Position numbers and translations under genes: made by a program. Under the pieces are notes generated by a model. It did not search any database. It saw only the letters and a program-made list of their open reading frames with translations, and was not told where the DNA came from. From NCBI GenBank assembly GCA_947649645.1, contig CANSSP010000001.1:205116-269115 (forward strand): a stretch of 64,000 bases of DNA. The letters run 5' to 3'. Below are positions 8,387 through 16,598 of the stretch, in pieces (within the stretch, counting starts at the first letter, position 1; every line of letters begins with the position of its first letter). Source of the DNA: an uncultured Roseburia sp. Lineage in GTDB: Bacteria; Bacillota; Clostridia; Lachnospirales; Lachnospiraceae.

Positions 8387-9478
8387 ATGAGTGAAAAGTT
8401 AAAAGTCGGCATTCTGGGCGGAACCGGAATGGTGGGACAGAGGTTTATTTCCCTTCTGGAGCGGCATCCGTGGTTTGAGGTCACAACGATCGCGGCAAGC
8501 CCGCGCAGTGCGGGAAAGACATACGATGAGGCTGTGTCCGGACGGTGGAAGATGGATACGCCGATGCCTGAAGCCGTGAAAAATATCGTTGTCATGAACG
8601 TCAATGAGGTTGAAAAAGTGGCGGCCGAAGTTGATTTTGTGTTTTCGGCGGTCGATATGACAAAGGAAGAAATCAAAAAGATCGAGGAAGAGTACGCAAA
8701 GACAGAGACACCTGTCGTGTCCAATAACAGCGCGCACCGGTGGACGCCGGATGTGCCGATGGTGGTTCCGGAGATCAATCCGGAGCACATGGATGTGATA
8801 AAATATCAGCGCAGGAGGCTTGGCACACAGCGCGGGTTTGTGGCCGTAAAGCCGAACTGTTCGATTCAGAGTTATGCCCCTGTTCTGACGGCATGGAAAT
8901 CATTTGAGCCATATGAAGTGGTTGCGACAACCTACCAGGCGATCTCGGGCGCCGGAAAGACGTTTGCGGACTGGCCGGAGATGGAGGGAAATATCATTCC
9001 CTTTATCGGCGGCGAGGAGGAGAAGTCGGAGAAAGAGCCGCTGCGCATCTGGGGCCATATCGACGATGTGAACGGTGTGATTGTGCCGGCAGAGTCGCCG
9101 GTTATCACCTGCCAGTGCATCCGCGTCCCGGTTTTAAACGGGCATACGGCGGCGGTTTTTGTGAAATTCAGACAGAAGCCGTCCAGGGAGGCGCTTTTAC
9201 AGGCGCTGTCGGATTTTAAAGGGGCGCCGCAGGAGTTTATGCTTCCGAGCGCGCCGAAACAGTTTATCCGCTATCTGGAAGAGGATAACCGCCCCCAGAT
9301 CCGTCTGGACGTTGACTATGAGAACGGAATGGGAATCTCTGTCGGACGGCTCAGAGAGGATACGGTATACGACTGGAAATTCGTGGGCCTTTCGCATAAC
9401 ACGGTGCGCGGGGCCGCAGGCGGGGCCGTGCTCTGTGCGGAGCTTTTAAAGGCACAGGGGTATATCGCGAAGAAATAA
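8387..9478 (+). CDS. asd: Aspartate-semialdehyde dehydrogenase
   Basis: Reduces aspartyl phosphate to aspartate semialdehyde with NADPH, the branch point to lysine/diaminopimelate, threonine and methionine. The protein has 363 residues. It begins with the NADP-binding glycine motif GILGGTGMVGQRF and has the catalytic cysteine in VKPNCSIQ (about residue 165). The sequence type is the archaeal/fungal branch of the family, which is common in Clostridia, as judged by the SPRSAGKTY and NNSAHRW segments. The ATG at 8387 is preceded by GAGGAGAA. It appears to be transcribed on its own, with a candidate promoter about 150 bases upstream. Confidence 0.95.
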   Translation: MSEKLKVGILGGTGMVGQRFISLLERHPWFEVTTIAASPRSAGKTYDEAVSGRWKMDTPMPEAVKNIVVMNVNEVEKVAAEVDFVFSAVDMTKEEIKKIEEEYAKTETPVVSNNSAHRWTPDVPMVVPEINPEHMDVIKYQRRRLGTQRGFVAVKPNCSIQSYAPVLTAWKSFEPYEVVATTYQAISGAGKTFADWPEMEGNIIPFIGGEEEKSEKEPLRIWGHIDDVNGVIVPAESPVITCQCIRVPVLNGHTAAVFVKFRQKPSREALLQALSDFKGAPQEFMLPSAPKQFIRYLEEDNRPQIRLDVDYENGMGISVGRLREDTVYDWKFVGLSHNTVRGAAGGAVLCAELLKAQGYIAKK

Positions 9479-9520
9479 AAAAGACGCTGTCTGTCCGGCG
9501 CAGCTTAAAGGAGTCAGGGA

Positions 9521-10513
9521 ATGGAGCATTTTATCACGGGGATACAGGTTATAAAGCTGGGGAGTCTGGAAAATATAGAAATCGTGCTGAATAAAAATGA
9601 GCGCCAGCACCTGATTCTGACGGGAAAGAGCGGTTCCGGAAAGTCGACGCTGCTCTCAGGGATCCGGAAATATTTAGAGGCGGTCAACGACGGCAGACTT
9701 TCCGGTATGAACGAGCTTTATATGAAGCTGTTAAAGGACAGCAGCGAGAAAATCGCCGGCGCGCTCACTCCGGCGGAAAAATCAGAGGCCGAAAATCATT
9801 ACAAGCGCAATCTGGAGTACGTACAGAAGTTCAGCGACGGCGTGGAGCTTTTGTTTCACAGGTCGGACGACCTGGATGCGTGTTACAGGAAGGGCAGATT
9901 TCTCACCGCTTATTTTCCGGCGGACAGAAGGCTTGACATCGTGAAGGCAAAAGGGGTGGAGGATGTCAGGCTGAACAGGGTTTACGGGATCGGCGAGGAG
10001 CCGGGAAGGCTCCTGTTGAAATATATGATTCATTTAAAGACCCAGGAAGCGTATGCGAAAAATGAGGGGGACATAAAGAATGCGGAATTAATCCAGCGTT
10101 GGTTTGCACGGTTTGAGGAGGCGCTGAAGGTTCTTCTGGACGATAAGAGTGCGCGTCTTGCATACAGCTATCGGGAGTATGATTTTAAGATTATCCGCAA
10201 AGGCCGGGAACCGTTTTCCTTTGACGCACTTTCCGGCGGGCAGTCGGCGGCACTTTCCGTCGCGGCGGATCTGATTCTGCGGATGGATCAGGACTGGCTT
10301 TCGGAAGGCAGGCTCAGTCATTATGATAAAGAAGGGATCGCGCTGATTGATGAGATCGAGGCGCATCTGCATGTGAATCTGCAGAAAACGATATTGCCGT
10401 TTCTGACCCGCTTTTTTCCGGGTATGCAGTTTATTGTGGCGACACACTCTCCGTTTGTGCTGGAATCCATTTCCAATGTGATGATTTATGACCTGGGGGA
10501 AGATTTTCAATGA
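9521..10513 (+). CDS. AAA family ATPase (SMC/OLD-like), function unknown
   Basis: An ABC-class ATPase of 330 residues. Walker A is GKSGSGKST (residues 35-43), an ABC-like signature LSGGQSAALS lies near residue 239, Walker B is ALIDEIEAHLH near 274, and a switch histidine occurs in ATHSPFV near 308. The middle 150 residues between Walker A and the signature form a helical insert, too short for a long SMC coiled coil. There is no attached TOPRIM or nuclease domain and no obvious effector gene next to it, so it is not a recognisable defence system. It lies 42 bases after asd and may share its transcript. Its partner and substrate are unknown. Confidence 0.75.
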   Translation: MEHFITGIQVIKLGSLENIEIVLNKNERQHLILTGKSGSGKSTLLSGIRKYLEAVNDGRLSGMNELYMKLLKDSSEKIAGALTPAEKSEAENHYKRNLEYVQKFSDGVELLFHRSDDLDACYRKGRFLTAYFPADRRLDIVKAKGVEDVRLNRVYGIGEEPGRLLLKYMIHLKTQEAYAKNEGDIKNAELIQRWFARFEEALKVLLDDKSARLAYSYREYDFKIIRKGREPFSFDALSGGQSAALSVAADLILRMDQDWLSEGRLSHYDKEGIALIDEIEAHLHVNLQKTILPFLTRFFPGMQFIVATHSPFVLESISNVMIYDLGEDFQ

Positions 10514-10683
10514 TCTTTTTGCCGTCGCCCCGTCGTCTCTTAAGAACGGTCAGACGTCGGAGGAGCTGCGCGGCCCGGCGGGTACGGTGAAGGAACTGAA
10601 AAAATATGCGCCGACAGGAAACGCAAGGTCGCAGGAAGCCCTTACCGCGCCGTGGGGACAGAAAAAAGAGGAGGGAACGGACA

Positions 10684-11004
10684 ATGGGATTATTTAAGAA
10701 AAAAATGACGGTAAATATGGCGATCAATAAAGTCCGGACATCGGAAAATGCATATCTGATCGATTGCAGGGAAAAAGAAAAGTTTAAAGAAGGGCATGTC
10801 TCGGGGGCGGTAAACTGCCCGATTGACAAGATCACGGAGGAGAGGATCTGCCGCAGGTTCCCGGATAAAACGTCACATTTCTATATCGTCGGCAGTTATA
10901 CACAAAAGCCGGGAAGTGCCATGAGAAAGTTTAAACGGCTGGGGTATAAAAATGTGGAGGACGGGGGCTATATGGAAGAACATCATGGCCTGCTCGCCAG
11001 GTGA
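10684..11004 (+). CDS. Rhodanese-like domain protein lacking the catalytic cysteine
   Basis: A single rhodanese-homology domain of 106 residues. The fold signatures are present: LIDCREKEKFKEGHVSGAVNCP (CDC25-like first block) and RLGYKNVEDGGY at the end. The loop that should carry the persulfide cysteine (normally YCRSG) reads IVGSYTQKPGS, with no cysteine, so sulfur transfer by the usual route is unlikely and a binding role is more plausible. ATG 10684 was chosen because GAGGAGGGAA lies just upstream. The longer frame 5' of it is arginine-rich and not protein-like. The gene lies between the AAA ATPase and scpA. Confidence 0.75.
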   Translation: MGLFKKKMTVNMAINKVRTSENAYLIDCREKEKFKEGHVSGAVNCPIDKITEERICRRFPDKTSHFYIVGSYTQKPGSAMRKFKRLGYKNVEDGGYMEEHHGLLAR

Positions 11005-11088
11005 GAGAGGAAAAGAGCTTCGTGTCGGGGCGCTGCGCGGCAGGTATCCGGCGGCAGGGAGGGAAATGGACTGCGCTGTCAAAACGGC

Positions 11089-11117
11089 TTGAATTTTTTT
11101 CCAAAGCAGGGTAGAAT
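11089..11117 (+). promoter_or_regulatory. Sigma-A promoter of scpA-scpB
   Basis: TTGAAT (11089-11094), a 17-base spacer and TAGAAT (11112-11117), 23 bases before the scpA start codon. Confidence 0.6.
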
Positions 11118-11140
11118 AGGTTCCGGTAAGGGGGAAATAT

Positions 11141-11890
11141 ATGGAACTGACCGTAAAACTGCAGGTGTTTGAGGGGCCGCTTGACCTTCTCCTTCATCTT
11201 CTGGAAAAAAATAAGGTAAATATTTATGATATCCCGATCGCAGAGATCACAAATCAGTATCTGGAATACATAGCCGAGATGCAGCGGCAGGATCTGAATA
11301 TTGTAAGTGAGTTTCTCGTGATGGCGGCGACGCTGATCGATATCAAGTCAAGGATGCTTCTGCCCGCTCCGGAGTCAGAGGAAGAGGAGGAAGCGGATCC
11401 AAGAGCAGAGCTGGTACAGCAGCTTCTGGAATATAAGATGTACAAATGTATGGCCTACGAGCTGCGCGACCGCCAGGTGGATGCGCAGCAGATTCTGTTT
11501 AAGGCGCCTTCGATTCCGCCGGAGGTGGCGGAATATGAGCCGCCGGTCGACCTCACGCAGCTGGTCGCGGATGTGACGCTCGCAAAACTGAACGAAATTT
11601 TTAAGTCGGTCATGAAAAAGCAGGCGGATAAGATCGACCCGGTCCGGTCCGGGTTTGGCAGGATTGAAAAAGAGGAGATATCGCTGTCCGAAAAAACGGC
11701 GTATCTGCTGGAGTACTGTAAGGGGCATAAGTGCTTTAGTTTCCGCAACCTGCTAAAAAAGCAGAGCGGCAAAATGGAGGTCATCGTGACGTTTCTTGTT
11801 GTGCTGGAGCTGATGAAAACCGGAAAAATCTTTATTTCCCAGGAGAAAACATTTGACGATATAAAGATTGAGTCGAAAATCGTGGCGTAA
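11141..11890 (+). CDS. scpA: Segregation and condensation protein A
   Basis: The kleisin subunit of the bacterial SMC-ScpA-ScpB condensin, which bridges the SMC heads and organises the chromosome. The protein has 249 residues, as expected. The N-terminal kleisin signature FEGPLDLLLHLLEKNKV is followed by DIPIAEITNQYL, then an acidic linker (ESEEEEEADPRAE) and a C-terminal winged-helix part. A GGGG site precedes the ATG. Only 12 bases separate it from scpB, the standard pairing in Firmicutes. Confidence 0.96.
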   Translation: MELTVKLQVFEGPLDLLLHLLEKNKVNIYDIPIAEITNQYLEYIAEMQRQDLNIVSEFLVMAATLIDIKSRMLLPAPESEEEEEADPRAELVQQLLEYKMYKCMAYELRDRQVDAQQILFKAPSIPPEVAEYEPPVDLTQLVADVTLAKLNEIFKSVMKKQADKIDPVRSGFGRIEKEEISLSEKTAYLLEYCKGHKCFSFRNLLKKQSGKMEVIVTFLVVLELMKTGKIFISQEKTFDDIKIESKIVA

Positions 11891-11902
11891 AACGGAGAAA
11901 GT

Positions 11903-12472
11903 ATGAAAAAAAAGAAGTGTGAAGCGGTCATAGAAGCGGTTCTTTTTACGATGGGGGAGTCGGTGGAGCTTGAGAAGCTCGCGGACGTCCTTGAGATGGA
12001 GAAAGAGGAGACGAAACAGATCATGGACGGCATGATGCGGCGCTATAAGGGAGAGGGCAGCGGCGTGCAGATCATTGAACTTGACGGGGCATATCAGATG
12101 TGTACGAAGCAGGAGATGTATGAGTATCTGATTAAGATAGCGAAGCAGCCAAAGCGCCATGTCCTGACGGATGTTCTGCTTGAGACGCTCTCCATTATCG
12201 CCTATAAGCAGCCGATCACAAAAGTGGAGATCGAGAAAATCAGGGGCGTCTCGTCCGATCACGCCGTCAACAAGCTGGTGGAGTACAATCTGGTCTGTGA
12301 GCTGGGGAGGCTGGATGCACCAGGAAGGCCTCTTTTGTTCGGAACAACCGAAGATTTTCTGCGGAGTTTCGGCGTGCATTCCATCGAAGAGCTTCCGGTC
12401 TTAAATCCGGTGCAGGTGGAAGAATTTAAACAGGAGGCGGAAGCGGAAATGCATTTAAAGCTGGGGATCTGA
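11903..12472 (+). CDS. scpB: Segregation and condensation protein B
   Basis: A winged-helix dimer that binds ScpA in the SMC complex. The protein has 189 residues, and the family stretch LETLSIIAYKQPITKVEIEK is followed by IRGVSSDHAV and GRLDAPGRP, which together are diagnostic of ScpB. A short lysine-rich N-terminus follows an ACGGAGAAA ribosome site. The gene is the second in the scpA operon and is closed by a clear terminator. Confidence 0.96.
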   Translation: MKKKKCEAVIEAVLFTMGESVELEKLADVLEMEKEETKQIMDGMMRRYKGEGSGVQIIELDGAYQMCTKQEMYEYLIKIAKQPKRHVLTDVLLETLSIIAYKQPITKVEIEKIRGVSSDHAVNKLVEYNLVCELGRLDAPGRPLLFGTTEDFLRSFGVHSIEELPVLNPVQVEEFKQEAEAEMHLKLGI

Positions 12473-12515
12473 ATGTAAAAGAATATTTTCCGGCCAATTG
12501 TTTTCAGAGTCTTTT

Positions 12516-12544
12516 CGGGAGGGGTTCTCTCTCCCGGTTTTTGT
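12516..12544 (+). terminator. Intrinsic terminator after scpB
   Basis: Stem CGGGAG (12516-12521) / CTCCCG (12531-12536) with a 9-base loop, followed by a T-run. Confidence 0.75.
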
Positions 12545-12574
12545 GCATATAGATTTTATGAATGAAATCCGAGG

Positions 12575-13789
12575 ATGAGTATGTACAGACGTATTTTAGC
12601 TTTTCTTTTGATCCTGACAATCACATTGTGGACAGATCTTGCGGCTGCCGCCGCAGAACCTCCGAAAGAAAATGAACTTTATGCGAAATCAGCGGTACTG
12701 ATGGACGCGGCTTCCGGGCGCATTCTCTATGAAAAAAACGGCCGTGCAGCGATGGCAAATGCCAGTACCACCAAAATACTGACGTGTATTCTGGCGCTGG
12801 AAAACGGCGTGATGGACGCGCAGGTTAAAGTGTCTTCCAATGCGGCTTCCCAGCCCAGGGTGCGTCTGGGCATGCAGGCCGGGCAGACGTTTTATTTAAA
12901 AGATCTTTTGTACGGGCTGATGCTGGAATCGTATAACGACTGTGCGGTGGCGATCGCGGAGCATATTGCGGGGACGACGGAAGGTTTTGCGGGCCTGATG
13001 AACGGTAAGGCGGAAGAGATCGGGTGCAGCGACAGTCACTTTATCACGCCAAACGGCCTAGATGCTTCTGACGCGGAAGGGTTTCACCACACAACGGCGG
13101 CGGACCTGGCACTGATTATGCGGTACTGTATCCGCTTTTCCGAAAAATCCCAGGAATTTCTGGAAATCACACGGACAGGACAGCATACGTTTTCGGACGT
13201 GGAAGAGAAAAGCACATACGGCTGCTATAATCACAATGCGTTTTTACAGATGATGGACGGCGCGCTCTCCGGAAAGACCGGTTTTACAGGGACGGCCGGT
13301 TACTGCTATGTCGGCGCTCTGGAGCGGGACGGCCGGACTTACATTGTGGCGCTGCTTGCCTGTGGGTGGCCGAACAATAAATCTTACAAATGGTCTGACA
13401 CGAAAAAGCTGATGAGCTATGGGATCGACAATTTCATAAAACTGAGCCTGGACGAGGTGGCGGTGGACGAGGCGAGACTGGCTCCGGTTGCGGTTGAAGA
13501 CGGTCAGGGAGAGACGATCGGAGACGGGACGGATGTAGCGCTTGAAGTCGGAGAGGCAGAGGGAATCGCAGAAGTCCTCGTATCCGCCGGCGAGGAAGTG
13601 ACGGTCCGCTATGAGCTGGCCCCGAAACTGTGCGCGCCTGTAAAAAAGGGAGATTATATTGGGAAGATCACGTATCTGCTCGGGGATGAAACGTTGCGCG
13701 AATACCGGGTGACGGCGGCGGATTCCGTTGAAAAAATCGATTATAAGTGGTGCTTTGCCATGGTGCTGAAGCGGATGTGGTTAAAGTAA
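12575..13789 (+). CDS. D-alanyl-D-alanine carboxypeptidase (DacF/PBP5-type, S11)
   Basis: A low-molecular-weight penicillin-binding protein that trims the terminal D-Ala of peptidoglycan stem peptides. The protein has 404 residues with an N-terminal signal peptide (MSMYRRILAFLLILTIT, cleavage near AAAAAEP). All three active-site motifs of peptidase family S11 are present: STTK (SxxK, about residue 64), SYN (SxN, about residue 122) and KTG (about residue 234). After residue 300 there is a beta-rich C-terminal PBP5-like domain, and the last residues (YKWCFAMVLKRMWLK) could be a membrane anchor helix. In sporulating relatives such proteins (DacF) adjust spore cortex cross-linking; whether this one is vegetative or spore-specific cannot be told. 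Confidence 0.93.
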   Translation: MSMYRRILAFLLILTITLWTDLAAAAAEPPKENELYAKSAVLMDAASGRILYEKNGRAAMANASTTKILTCILALENGVMDAQVKVSSNAASQPRVRLGMQAGQTFYLKDLLYGLMLESYNDCAVAIAEHIAGTTEGFAGLMNGKAEEIGCSDSHFITPNGLDASDAEGFHHTTAADLALIMRYCIRFSEKSQEFLEITRTGQHTFSDVEEKSTYGCYNHNAFLQMMDGALSGKTGFTGTAGYCYVGALERDGRTYIVALLACGWPNNKSYKWSDTKKLMSYGIDNFIKLSLDEVAVDEARLAPVAVEDGQGETIGDGTDVALEVGEAEGIAEVLVSAGEEVTVRYELAPKLCAPVKKGDYIGKITYLLGDETLREYRVTAADSVEKIDYKWCFAMVLKRMWLK

Positions 13790-13809
13790 AAAAAGATTTT
13801 ATAATCTGC

Positions 13810-13838
13810 TTGAATTGTTACGGTGAATGGACTATAAT
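13810..13838 (+). promoter_or_regulatory. Sigma-A promoter of the decarboxylase operon
   Basis: TTGAAT (13810-13815), a 17-base spacer and a perfect TATAAT (13833-13838). The transcript would start at about 13843-13846, at or just inside the 5' arm of a folded leader. Confidence 0.75.
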
Positions 13839-13841
13839 TTA

Positions 13842-13926
13842 CCATAGCGAAATTTGTTGCTTTTTTAGGTTATAGGAAACTGCGTCGCAAGACGAAAGTA
13901 CTATAAAACATATCGCTAAGATATGG
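13842..13926 (+). promoter_or_regulatory. Structured 5' leader of the sodium-pump decarboxylase operon
   Basis: The leader can fold into a nested structure. CCATA (13842-13846) pairs with TATGG (13922-13926), and GCGA (13847-13850) with TCGC (13913-13916). Inside lies a hairpin: TTATAG (13870-13875) with CTATAA (13901-13906), then ACT/AGT, then CGTC/GACG capped by a GCAA tetraloop (13887-13890). There is a T-run at 13861-13866 but no terminator. It does not match a riboswitch class I can name. Confidence 0.5.
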
Positions 13927-13955
13927 CAAACACTATATAGATGGAGGTCAAAAGA

Positions 13956-15392
13956 ATGAATAGCAGCAATGATAGCCTGGCTATGCAGCGCATTACCGGG
14001 CTTGTCGATGAGAACAGTTTCATGGAGATCGGTTCTTATGTAACAGCAAGAAGCACGGATTTTAATCTTGCGGACACACAGACGCCGTCGGACGGTGTGA
14101 TCACGGGCCACGGTCTGATCGACGGCAGACCGGTATTTGTCTACAGCCAGGACGCATCCGTGTTAAACGGGACGATCGGGGAGATGCATGCGAAGAAGAT
14201 TGCATCCATGTACGATATGGCGATGAAAATGGGCGCGCCGATAGTGGGCCTGATCGACTGTGCGGGAATGCGTCTGCAGGAGTCTGTGGACGCCCTTGAC
14301 GGTTTCGGAATGATTTGTGCGAAGATGGCGGCCGCATCCGGAATTGTTCCGCAGGTCTGCGCGGTGTTCGGCAGCTGCGGCGGCGGACTGGCGGTCGTGC
14401 CGGCTCTGTGCGACTTTGCGTTCATCGAGGAGAGCGGCGGAAAAATGTTTATCAATTCTCCGAATGCCATCGACGGAAACCGCATGGACAAGTGCGATAC
14501 GTCCGCGGCGGGATTCCAGAGCAGGGAAAACGGCTGTATTGACGGCGTGGGAAGCACGCAGGAGATTCTCGGAAAGATACGTGAGCTGCTTGGCCTGCTT
14601 CCGGCGAACAACGAGGGAGATACTTATACGTCCGAGTGCGCGGACGATCTGAACCGTCTCTGTGAAAATATGGAGCAGATGAAAGGGGACCCGCGTTTTC
14701 TTCTGGGAGAGATTGCGGACGGACATGCTTTTTTTGAGACAAAAACGGATTACGCAAAAAACATGGTCACTGGTTTTCTCCGGCTGAACGGTCAGACCGT
14801 AGGCGCCGTGGCGAACGGCACGGAGTGCTATGACGCGGAAGGAAATCTTTCCGGGACGTTTGATGCGGCGCTGACGGCGAGAGGCTGTAATAAGGCGGCG
14901 GATTTCGTGCGGTTCTGCGACGCATTTGAGATTCCGGTACTTACGCTCACCAATGTAAAGGGCTTTAAGGCCAGCATGTGTTCGGAAAAGAATCTGGCAA
15001 AGGCGCTGGCGCGCATGACGGCGGCGTTTGCTTCAGCGGAATGCCCAAGGGTAAACGTGATTATCGGGGACGCATACGGAAGCGCATACGTCGCAATGAA
15101 TTCCAGATCAGTCGGCGCGGATTTCGTCTATGCGTGGACCGGGGCGTCGGTCGGCATGATGGAGGCCGGCTCTGCGGCGAAGATTATGTATGCGGACAGC
15201 CCTGCGGACGTGATCGCAGAGAAGGAGCAGGAGTACGAAAAGCTGCAGGGAAGCGTTATGACGGCGGCGCGCAGAGGTTATGTCGACCGGATTATCGAGC
15301 CTGCGGATACCAGAAAGTATCTTGTGGCGGCGTTCGAGCTTCTCTACACAAAATATGCGGGTGTGCCGGACAAAAAACATGGAACGAAATAG
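13956..15392 (+). CDS. Acyl-CoA carboxyltransferase (methylmalonyl-CoA decarboxylase alpha-type)
   Basis: A biotin-dependent carboxyltransferase of the PccB/MmdA (transcarboxylase 12S) family, which moves CO2 between an acyl-CoA and carboxybiotin. The protein has 478 residues with two crotonase-like halves. The N-half oxyanion region reads IDCAGMRLQESVDALDGFG and GSCGGGLAVVP. The C-half has VTGFLRLNGQTVGAVAN and GDAYGSAYVAMNSR. It is somewhat shorter than classical MmdA (about 510). ATG 13956 follows a GGAGG box; a weaker ATG 15 bases upstream lies on that box. It is the first gene of the five-gene operon and would feed carboxybiotin to the membrane beta subunit. The exact CoA substrate is not readable. 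Confidence 0.85.
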   Translation: MNSSNDSLAMQRITGLVDENSFMEIGSYVTARSTDFNLADTQTPSDGVITGHGLIDGRPVFVYSQDASVLNGTIGEMHAKKIASMYDMAMKMGAPIVGLIDCAGMRLQESVDALDGFGMICAKMAAASGIVPQVCAVFGSCGGGLAVVPALCDFAFIEESGGKMFINSPNAIDGNRMDKCDTSAAGFQSRENGCIDGVGSTQEILGKIRELLGLLPANNEGDTYTSECADDLNRLCENMEQMKGDPRFLLGEIADGHAFFETKTDYAKNMVTGFLRLNGQTVGAVANGTECYDAEGNLSGTFDAALTARGCNKAADFVRFCDAFEIPVLTLTNVKGFKASMCSEKNLAKALARMTAAFASAECPRVNVIIGDAYGSAYVAMNSRSVGADFVYAWTGASVGMMEAGSAAKIMYADSPADVIAEKEQEYEKLQGSVMTAARRGYVDRIIEPADTRKYLVAAFELLYTKYAGVPDKKHGTK

Positions 15393-15404
15393 AAAGGTGA
15401 AGTT

Positions 15405-16142
15405 ATGAAGAAAAAAATATCTCTTATGCTTTGTCTTGTGATCATGGTGCTGGTCATGGCGGCGTGCGGAGAGGATCCGAAGTCCGTCACGTATTTCGGG
15501 ATAGGTTACTCGGATTTTCAGAAGAGCATGGAGCAGCTGATCTCACAGACACTTCTGCCGCTGAATGCAGAGGGGATGGCATATTTTCAGAACAGCGGGG
15601 ATGAGACGGCGGCAAAGCTGGTTACGACATGGAGCGAGGCGGTTGCGGATCTTGGGACTTACCAGAAGCTCGGAGATTTTTCCGTGACACAGGCGCAGGA
15701 TACCGTGACGCTCGAGCAGCGGGTGGTCTATGAAAAGCGTCAGGTCGTCGTCACCTGTGTCTATACTTACAATTATGAAATCAGGCAGCTTGAGCTGACG
15801 GACGCAAATGCAGATCTGGTTTACACGCTGGGAGAGAAGATGTCCAAGGCGGCGTTAAACACCCTTATGGGAATGGGAACCGTTTTTGTGGTGCTGATCC
15901 TGATCAGTCTGATTATTTATGGGTTTAAGGTAATTCCGTATATCCAGGGTCGTTTTTCGAAAAAAGAAGCAGAAAATACAAAACCGGCTGAGAGCACGGT
16001 CGTCGAGCAGATCGGGCAGCGGGAGGAGCGGCAGCTCACCGACGATCTGGAGCTTGTCGCGGTGATTACGGCTGCGATCGCGGCCGGTACGGGGGCGTCT
16101 GCAGATTCGTTCGTCGTGCGCTCCATACGCAGAAAGGTGTAA
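15405..16142 (+). CDS. OadG-family gamma subunit with N-terminal lipoprotein domain
   Basis: The gamma-type membrane subunit of the sodium-pumping decarboxylase, which helps assemble the complex. The protein has 245 residues, about three times a plain OadG. It begins with a lipoprotein signal (MKKKISLMLCLVIMVLVMAAC, lipid cysteine near residue 21), then about 120 residues of an extracytoplasmic domain. A single membrane segment (GTVFVVLILISLIIYGFKVI) and a charged linker follow. The C-terminus ELVAVITAAIAAG...FVVRSIRR is the tail seen in MmdD/GcdD/OadG proteins. It lies 12 bases after the carboxyltransferase gene. The extracytoplasmic domain is of unknown function. Confidence 0.8.
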   Translation: MKKKISLMLCLVIMVLVMAACGEDPKSVTYFGIGYSDFQKSMEQLISQTLLPLNAEGMAYFQNSGDETAAKLVTTWSEAVADLGTYQKLGDFSVTQAQDTVTLEQRVVYEKRQVVVTCVYTYNYEIRQLELTDANADLVYTLGEKMSKAALNTLMGMGTVFVVLILISLIIYGFKVIPYIQGRFSKKEAENTKPAESTVVEQIGQREERQLTDDLELVAVITAAIAAGTGASADSFVVRSIRRKV

Positions 16143-16206
16143 AGCGCGGGAAGTGTGAGCGCATAATAATAAGATTCTTAATTGTCAATTTCGGGAGGAT
16201 AATAAA

Positions 16207-16578
16207 ATGAAGAGCTATACGATTACCGTAAATGGAAATGTTTATGACGTCACAGTGGAAGAGAACGGAACGGTGAGCGCACCCGCGGCGCCGGCGCCCA
16301 GACGCGCACCCGCGGCACCGGCAGCTCCGGCGGCAAAACCGGCAGCGGCAGGCGCGGCAGGCAATGTCAGGATTGAAGCGGGGGCAGCCGGTAAGGTATT
16401 TAAGATCGAATCTTCCGTCGGCGCAGCCGTAAAGAAAGGCGATACCGTGCTGATTCTCGAGATCATGAAGATGGAGACGCCGGTCGTGGCTCCGGAAGAC
16501 GGAACCGTGGCGGGCATCAATGTAAACGTAGGGGATATGGTGGAAGCAGGCGCTCTGCTTGCGACTCTGAATAACTAA
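16207..16578 (+). CDS. Biotin carboxyl carrier protein of the decarboxylase
   Basis: Carries CO2 on biotin between the carboxyltransferase and the membrane subunit. The protein has 123 residues. The first 20 residues form a short strand-rich segment. An Ala/Pro-rich flexible linker follows ([20 protein letters not shown]), then an 80-residue biotinyl/lipoyl domain with the biotinylation site EIMKMET (Lys near residue 89). The linker and size match MmdC/GcdC and the 1.3S subunit of transcarboxylase. A GGAGG site precedes the ATG. The gene lies between the gamma and beta subunits of the same operon. Confidence 0.95.
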   Translation: MKSYTITVNGNVYDVTVEENGTVSAPAAPAPRRAPAAPAAPAAKPAAAGAAGNVRIEAGAAGKVFKIESSVGAAVKKGDTVLILEIMKMETPVVAPEDGTVAGINVNVGDMVEAGALLATLNN

Positions 16579-16598
16579 TTTATCGTAGGAGGGTAACA

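Noticed and set aside
13842..13955. c-di-GMP riboswitch in the decarboxylase leader
   Set aside because: Only short similarity (GGAAACTG and a tetraloop); the conserved joining segments of both c-di-GMP classes are missing.
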